NCBI RefSeq assembly: GCF_000308775.1
Contig: NZ_BAGJ01000155.1
Coordinates: 1-36,859 of the forward strand
From: Nocardia testacea NBRC 100365
GTDB taxonomy: Bacteria; Actinomycetota; Actinomycetes; Mycobacteriales; Mycobacteriaceae
Direction of reading: 5' to 3'
Length of the DNA: 36,859 nucleotides
Made by a program: the position numbers and the translations under genes. Numbering within the stretch: position 1 is the first letter of the stretch; every line of letters begins with the position of its first letter. Below, piece by piece: positions 33,192-36,859 of the stretch. The notes beneath the pieces were generated by a model, which was given only the letters and a program-made list of their open reading frames with translations, was not told the DNA's origin and did no database searches.

Positions 33192-33794
33192 ATGGTTGTC
33201 GCCGTGCCTGTGCCCGACGAGCGTGACAAGCAGGCCTGGCGCGCGGAGATCCGCGCCCGCCGGGCGCGACTACCCGAACTCGTACGCGCCACGGAGGCCG
33301 CGGCACTGGCCGCCGCGGCCGGGGACCTCGGTCCCGCCGAATGGGTGTGCGCCTACGTGCCGATGCGCGACGAACCCGGTTCGGTGGCGATGCCCGAGGC
33401 GCTGCGCGCGGCCGGTAGCCGGGTGTTGTTGCCGGTGACCGGGTCCCCCGGCCCGCTGCGCTGGGGGGAGTTCACCGGCACCGGATCGCTGCGGCCGGGG
33501 CGTTACGGCCTGCTGGAACCGGCGGGTGCGGTGCTACCGCCGGAGACGGTCGCGCGGGCCGAGGTGCTGCTGATCCCGGCACTGGCGGTGGACCGGCGCG
33601 GGGTCCGGCTCGGCCAGGGTGCCGGCTACTACGACCGCACCCTGGGTATGGCCGATCCCACAGCTCGACGCACCGTGGTGGTCCGCGATGACGAGGTGGT
33701 CGACCGGCTACCCGAGGAACCGCACGATATCCGGATGACCTGGGTGCTCACCCCGGGTGGCGGCCTGCGCCGGCTGGGCCCGGCCGCGCCGTGA
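33192..33794 (+). CDS. 5-formyltetrahydrofolate cyclo-ligase
   Basis: The enzyme converts 5-formyl-THF to 5,10-methenyl-THF using ATP. Family motifs: KQAWRAEIRARRARL near the start, VCAYVPMRDEP, LLIPALAVDRRGVRLGQGAGYYDRTL (the phosphate loop and active site) and PHDIRMTWVLTP at the end. The length of 200 residues is normal. ATG 33192 and a nearby GTG are both possible. It is divergent from galU and followed by the fmdB gene after 116 bp. Confidence 0.94.
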   Translation: MVVAVPVPDERDKQAWRAEIRARRARLPELVRATEAAALAAAAGDLGPAEWVCAYVPMRDEPGSVAMPEALRAAGSRVLLPVTGSPGPLRWGEFTGTGSLRPGRYGLLEPAGAVLPPETVARAEVLLIPALAVDRRGVRLGQGAGYYDRTLGMADPTARRTVVVRDDEVVDRLPEEPHDIRMTWVLTPGGGLRRLGPAAP

Positions 33795-33910
33795 GACCCC
33801 GCCGCGGTGGCGCTCGGCACACTGGGGGGTATCCGGGAATCAATCGGCGATTGGCACTGTTGGCACTGTCGGCTGTAGAGTGCTAAGTCTCGAATACTGC
33901 GGAGGACCCA

Positions 33911-34219
33911 GTGCCAACCTATTCATACGCGTGCACCCAGTGCGACAACCGCTTCGATATCGTCCAGTCCTTTACCGACGAGGCTCTCACTGTCTGCTCG
34001 GAGTGCTCCGGCACTCTGCGTAAGCTCTTCAATTCGGTGGGCATCGTCTTCAAGGGCAGCGGCTTCTACCGGACCGACAGCCGCAGCGGCGCCTCGACCG
34101 CCAGTGAACCGGCCAAGTCCGAGAGCTCCACGTCGAGCTCTTCGGGATCCGCCGCGAAAGCCGGCTCGGACAAGGGCTCTTCCGGTGCCTCGTCGGCACC
34201 CGCCGCCGCTGCCAGCTGA
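33911..34219 (+). CDS. FmdB-family zinc-ribbon protein
   Basis: A 102-residue protein. The N-terminal 45 residues are an FmdB zinc ribbon (PTYSYACTQCDNRFD ... CSECSG, two Cys-x2-Cys pairs). The rest is a low-complexity Ser/Ala/Lys tail. FmdB was first linked to formamidase regulation in methylotrophs, but the general function is unknown. GTG 33911 is placed 4 bp after GGAGGA (33901). The order 5-FCL then FmdB is the same as in mycobacteria. Confidence 0.93.
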   Translation: MPTYSYACTQCDNRFDIVQSFTDEALTVCSECSGTLRKLFNSVGIVFKGSGFYRTDSRSGASTASEPAKSESSTSSSSGSAAKAGSDKGSSGASSAPAAAAS

Positions 34220-34239
34220 GAGATACATCGCCCTCGGCC

Positions 34240-34257
34240 CCGGCCCGGACGGGCCGG
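34240..34257 (+). terminator. Hairpin downstream of fmdB
   Basis: CCGGCCC-GGAC-GGGCCGG forms a 7-bp GC stem with a 4-nt loop, 20 bp after the fmdB stop. There is no T-run, as expected in high-GC actinomycetes. Confidence 0.5.
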
Positions 34258-34362
34258 TGAGAGCCGCCGCGTATCGCGGATGATCCATCCACACCCCGGA
34301 AGTTGTCCACAACCGCGCACAACCCCGGGTTCGGGACCGGAAAGTACTCATACGCTCGGCCC

Positions 34363-35058
34363 ATGAGCCGTACCCGACCCCCGGCCCGTACGGGCATCGG
34401 TCGCCGCGCCCGCCTCGGCGCCGGTGACACCTGGCGCGACGCGTTCGCCGATCGCCCACCCTGGGCCGACGGGGTACTGCTGCGCCGTGTCTTGGCCGCA
34501 CTGTGCGCACTCGCGGCCGTGGCACTGTTCCTCCGCGGCGATCCGGCCCATACGCGCCTCCCCGTCGTGGTCGCGGCCCGCGATCTGCCACCCGGCCATC
34601 TGCTCACCGCCGCGGATCTGCGCCTCGCCTCTTATCCTCCGGACGCCACACCCGAGGGCGCGGCCACCGACCCCGCGCCGCTATCCGGCGCCGTCCTCAC
34701 CGCCGCCGTACGCGCGGGCGAGGTGCTCACCGATGTGCGCGTGGTCGGGCCACGGCTCGCCGAGGCGGCCACCGGGCGGCCGGACGCCCGGATCGTGCCC
34801 GTCCGTCTGGCCGATACCGCGATCACCGAGATCCTGCGCGCCGGTGACCGGGTGGACGTGGTGGCCGCCGGCACCGAGGATCCGGCACTCGCGCAGACCC
34901 TGGCGGTCGATGCGGCGGTGGTGCTGGTGTCGGGACCACCGGCGGATTCGGGCAGCCGCCGCGCCGAGCGGGTCGTGCTGGTGGCAATGGACGCCCGACG
35001 GGCAGCGGTCGTCGCCGCGGCCTCGCTGAACAGCGCACTCACCGTCATCTTCCACTGA
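34363..35058 (+). CDS. CpaB/RcpC-like SAF-domain membrane protein
   Basis: A 231-residue protein with a basic N-terminus, one transmembrane helix (VLAALCALAAVALFL) and a SAF domain (LPVVVAARDLPPGHLLTAADLRLASYP). A CpaB-like C-terminal part (VPVRLADTAITEILRAGDRVDVVAAG) follows. CpaB proteins assist secretin channels in Flp/Tad pilus assembly. There is no tad locus in the window, so a pilus function is doubtful here. ATG 34363 gives the family-like start; the frame upstream of it is not conserved. Confidence 0.88.
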   Translation: MSRTRPPARTGIGRRARLGAGDTWRDAFADRPPWADGVLLRRVLAALCALAAVALFLRGDPAHTRLPVVVAARDLPPGHLLTAADLRLASYPPDATPEGAATDPAPLSGAVLTAAVRAGEVLTDVRVVGPRLAEAATGRPDARIVPVRLADTAITEILRAGDRVDVVAAGTEDPALAQTLAVDAAVVLVSGPPADSGSRRAERVVLVAMDARRAAVVAAASLNSALTVIFH

Positions 35059-35143
35059 CTCCGGGCCACGCACGACGAAGAGACCCACCGCGAGAACGCG
35101 GCAGGTCCCTCCACCGAGATGTAGGTCCGGTCGAGCCGGGAAC

Positions 35144-35168
35144 CCGGCCGGATGAGCCTTACGGCCGG
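35144..35168. terminator. Hairpin between the CpaB and porin genes
   Basis: CCGGCCG and CGGCCGG, 11 bp apart, form a GC-rich stem directly behind the porin stop at 35170 and 85 bp after the CpaB-like gene. It may terminate both convergent transcripts. Confidence 0.38.
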
Positions 35169-35169
35169 A

Positions 35170-35838
35170 TCAGCCGAGGCTGAACGGCTGACCCCACAGG
35201 GTCACCACGGACATCACGTGATCGGTCTCGACCTTGACCTTCACGAACGCGCGCGCCTGCGCGTAGCCGCCGCAGCCGTTGACGCCGATGGTCTGATCCG
35301 ACCAGGTCACCGAACCGCTGTTGCCCTTGAACTTGTTATTGGTGGCGTGATCCTCGTTGCCGTAGTCGTCGGGCTTCTCGATATCGAGGATGTAGAAGGA
35401 CTTCGCCTGGCCGGGGCCCAGCGTCAGGCTGCCGCCGACCTCACCGCTGGGGCTGACCTCACCGGACTCGCCGTCGATATCGGCGTCGACGCCACCCTCG
35501 GCGCCGCCGCCGTCGATATTGACCTGGCAGCCCACGACATAGCCGGGGTAGATCTTGCCGCCGACCTTCTCGCCGCCGGCGATCTCGACCTGCGCGCTGC
35601 CGGAGGCCCAGGCGTTGCGGTGGATCGGGGTCGCGCCCATGGACGGGCTGATGGTGGCCGATTCGCCGACGAGGCGCACGGTCACCGCGGTGCCGTCGGA
35701 CAGGGTCTTGGTGATCTCGCCGCCGGGCAGCGGGATGAAGGTGTCGGCGTTGGCGGCGCCGGTGGAGAACAGGCCCAGCGCCACCGAGGCGGCCGCGCCG
35801 ACGCCGGCAAGGCGCGCCAGATTCTTACGGTTGAACAT
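35170..35838 (-). CDS. MspA-family porin (NfpA/NfpB type), second gene
   Basis: An outer (mycolate) membrane channel-forming protein of 222 residues. The signal peptide (LAGVGAAASVALGLFSTGAANA) is cleaved after ANA, giving DTFIPLPGGE as the mature start, matching the other porin. Typical features: HRNAWASGSAQVEIAGG, YPGYVVGCQVNI, a Gly/Glu-rich stretch and CGGYAQARAFVKVKV, with the end LWGQPFSLG. Two cysteines are in conserved places. Nocardia NfpA and NfpB form a mixed octameric channel. The gene lies 72 bp behind its homologue on the same strand, so both are co-transcribed. Which of NfpA or NfpB it matches cannot be decided from sequence alone. Confidence 0.93.
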   Translation of the reverse strand: MFNRKNLARLAGVGAAASVALGLFSTGAANADTFIPLPGGEITKTLSDGTAVTVRLVGESATISPSMGATPIHRNAWASGSAQVEIAGGEKVGGKIYPGYVVGCQVNIDGGGAEGGVDADIDGESGEVSPSGEVGGSLTLGPGQAKSFYILDIEKPDDYGNEDHATNNKFKGNSGSVTWSDQTIGVNGCGGYAQARAFVKVKVETDHVMSVVTLWGQPFSLG

Positions 35839-35910
35839 GTGTATGTGCCCCTCTGGGGTTGAATTCGCTACAGCGAGAGATGTGGTGGGTGAATTCGACC
35901 GGTGCCGGTG

Positions 35911-36585
35911 TCAGCCGATGCTGAACGGCTGCCCGTAGAGGGTGGTCTTCGAGTAGTGGTCGCCGATGATCTCCACGACGGTGTAGGCGCGGGCCTGCGC
36001 GTAACCGGCGCAACCCTGGATCGCCATCTCCACATCCTGGTACTCGACGGAGTAGACGCCCGGCTTCTCGATGTCCTTGAAATCGATCTGCACGAACTCG
36101 ACCTCACCGGGACCGAGGTCCAGGCCGATGGAGCCACCGACGCTGCCGCCGCCGACCTCCAGGCCGCCGGACACGCCCAGACCGATCGCGTCGTCGGCAA
36201 TACTGACCTGGCAACCGACGATGTAGCCGGTGTTGATCTGCGAGGCGCCGTGCGTCGAGGAGTTGTTGGTCCCGTCCGCGCCGGTCGGGCCGTTGTTCGG
36301 ACCGGCTTCGCCCTCGGGGGTCACCGCGACATCGGCGGTGGCGTTGCCCGAGACCCACACGGTGCGGCCCGCGCCGTTGGCGGCCAGAGACGGCGAGACG
36401 AGCGCGGTCTCATGGGTACGGGTGATCTTCACCCCGGGACCGAGTTTCTCACCGTCGGGCAGCGGAACGAAGGTGTCCGCGTTCGCGGCACCGGTCGAGA
36501 ACAGGCCCATGGCCACCGCCGCGACAGCGCCGACGCCCAGAGCGCGCGCGCCGCAGCGCAGACCGGTGGTGCGGTTCTTGCTCAT
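35911..36585 (-). CDS. MspA-family porin (NfpA/NfpB type), first gene
   Basis: A 224-residue porin with signal peptide GVGAVAAVAMGLFSTGAANA and mature start DTFVPLPDGEKLGPG. Conserved parts are GRTVWVSGNATADV, INTGYIVGCQVSI, GLDLGPGEVEFVQ, QGCAGYAQARAYTVVEI and the end LYGQPFSIG. It is related to, but clearly diverged from, the downstream porin, as in the NfpA/NfpB pair, which form heteromeric channels. ATG 36585 follows GAGGGGAAAT; an ATG at 36597 is possible but less natural. The 274 bp upstream to the window edge contain no convincing gene and probably the promoter. Confidence 0.93.
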   Translation of the reverse strand: MSKNRTTGLRCGARALGVGAVAAVAMGLFSTGAANADTFVPLPDGEKLGPGVKITRTHETALVSPSLAANGAGRTVWVSGNATADVAVTPEGEAGPNNGPTGADGTNNSSTHGASQINTGYIVGCQVSIADDAIGLGVSGGLEVGGGSVGGSIGLDLGPGEVEFVQIDFKDIEKPGVYSVEYQDVEMAIQGCAGYAQARAYTVVEIIGDHYSKTTLYGQPFSIG

Positions 36586-36859
36586 ATTTCCCCTCATCAA
36601 GGTTTTCAGCGACACCCGGCATCGCAGCGATTCGATTGCCGGGGCGGCCCGAGGACAGGCTGCATAGAGCTTGAGGGACGGCTGTAGCCACCAGATGAAC
36701 CCGAAACCACACAACCGGTGAACACTCGAGTACCGTGCCGCCGACACGGTGTGTCGACCGGATGAGTGCCAGGTGGCCGGAAAGTGACGGATGCTGGGGA
36801 AACACATTGCGGGCACCGGCTGCGCCGGTCCCCGTGGAAACGGAATACGGGCACGCCGC

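Noticed and set aside
30259..33438. Plus-strand open frame of 1059 codons
   Set aside because: It is antisense to rimJ, glp and galU, has a low-complexity His/Gln/Arg-rich product and no recognisable domain.

Overview
The window reads as the chromosome of a high-GC actinomycete, most likely Nocardia or a close relative. Two tandem MspA-family porins at the right end resemble the NfpA/NfpB pair of Nocardia. Several blocks follow Mycobacterium tuberculosis gene order: arcA-pmt-rsmI and metG-tatD-(rpfB)-rsmA-ispE on the left, and sepX/glpR-rimJ-glp(moeA)-galU-5-FCL-fmdB on the right. The genus is inferred from these features; no database was searched.

Region 1 (1-9.6 kb) is housekeeping: an ABC-F ATPase cut by the left edge, ispE, rsmA, tatD, metG and rsmI. 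It has been edited three times compared with the mycobacterial layout. A copZ-like metallochaperone with a CsoR-type operator, plus the tail of an NTF2/SnoaL-like gene, sits between rsmA and ispE. The rpfB position between tatD and rsmA holds only a short membrane-anchor remnant with a good CRP-type site upstream. A TnpB gene with intact nuclease motifs and no TnpA sits between tatD and metG.

Region 2 (9.6-12.1 kb) carries a family of large palindromic repeats flanking the protein O-mannosyltransferase gene pmt. Two copies differ by compensatory changes that keep the stems perfectly paired.

Region 3 (12.1-19.4 kb) is accessory and regulatory: a YtrA-type GntR regulator, arginine deiminase, SoxR, an SDR oxidoreductase, a TetR regulator with two candidate operators, an internally deleted NmrA-like gene, an exported SGNH hydrolase and a solitary VirB6/TrbL-like membrane protein.

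Region 4 (19.5-27.0 kb) is the most intriguing. Two translationally coupled GyrI-like ligand-binding proteins are followed by a tight three-gene operon: a FeeM/autoinducer-synthase-like acyltransferase, an E1(ThiF)-nitroreductase fusion (Rv1355c/'MoeY' type) and a GAF-GGDEF-EAL cyclic-di-GMP protein (Rv1354c type). A GT4 glycosyltransferase comes next. This looks like a small-molecule synthesis module coupled to second-messenger signalling. Its product is unknown.

Region 5 (27.0-36.9 kb) holds a DUF4254 protein, an SPW-repeat membrane protein, tRNA-Ala(CGC), and the divisome pair SepX/GlpR and Glp (a MoeA-like protein with a degraded active site) with rimJ and galU. It continues with 5-formyltetrahydrofolate cyclo-ligase, an FmdB zinc-ribbon protein, a solitary CpaB/SAF protein and the two porins.
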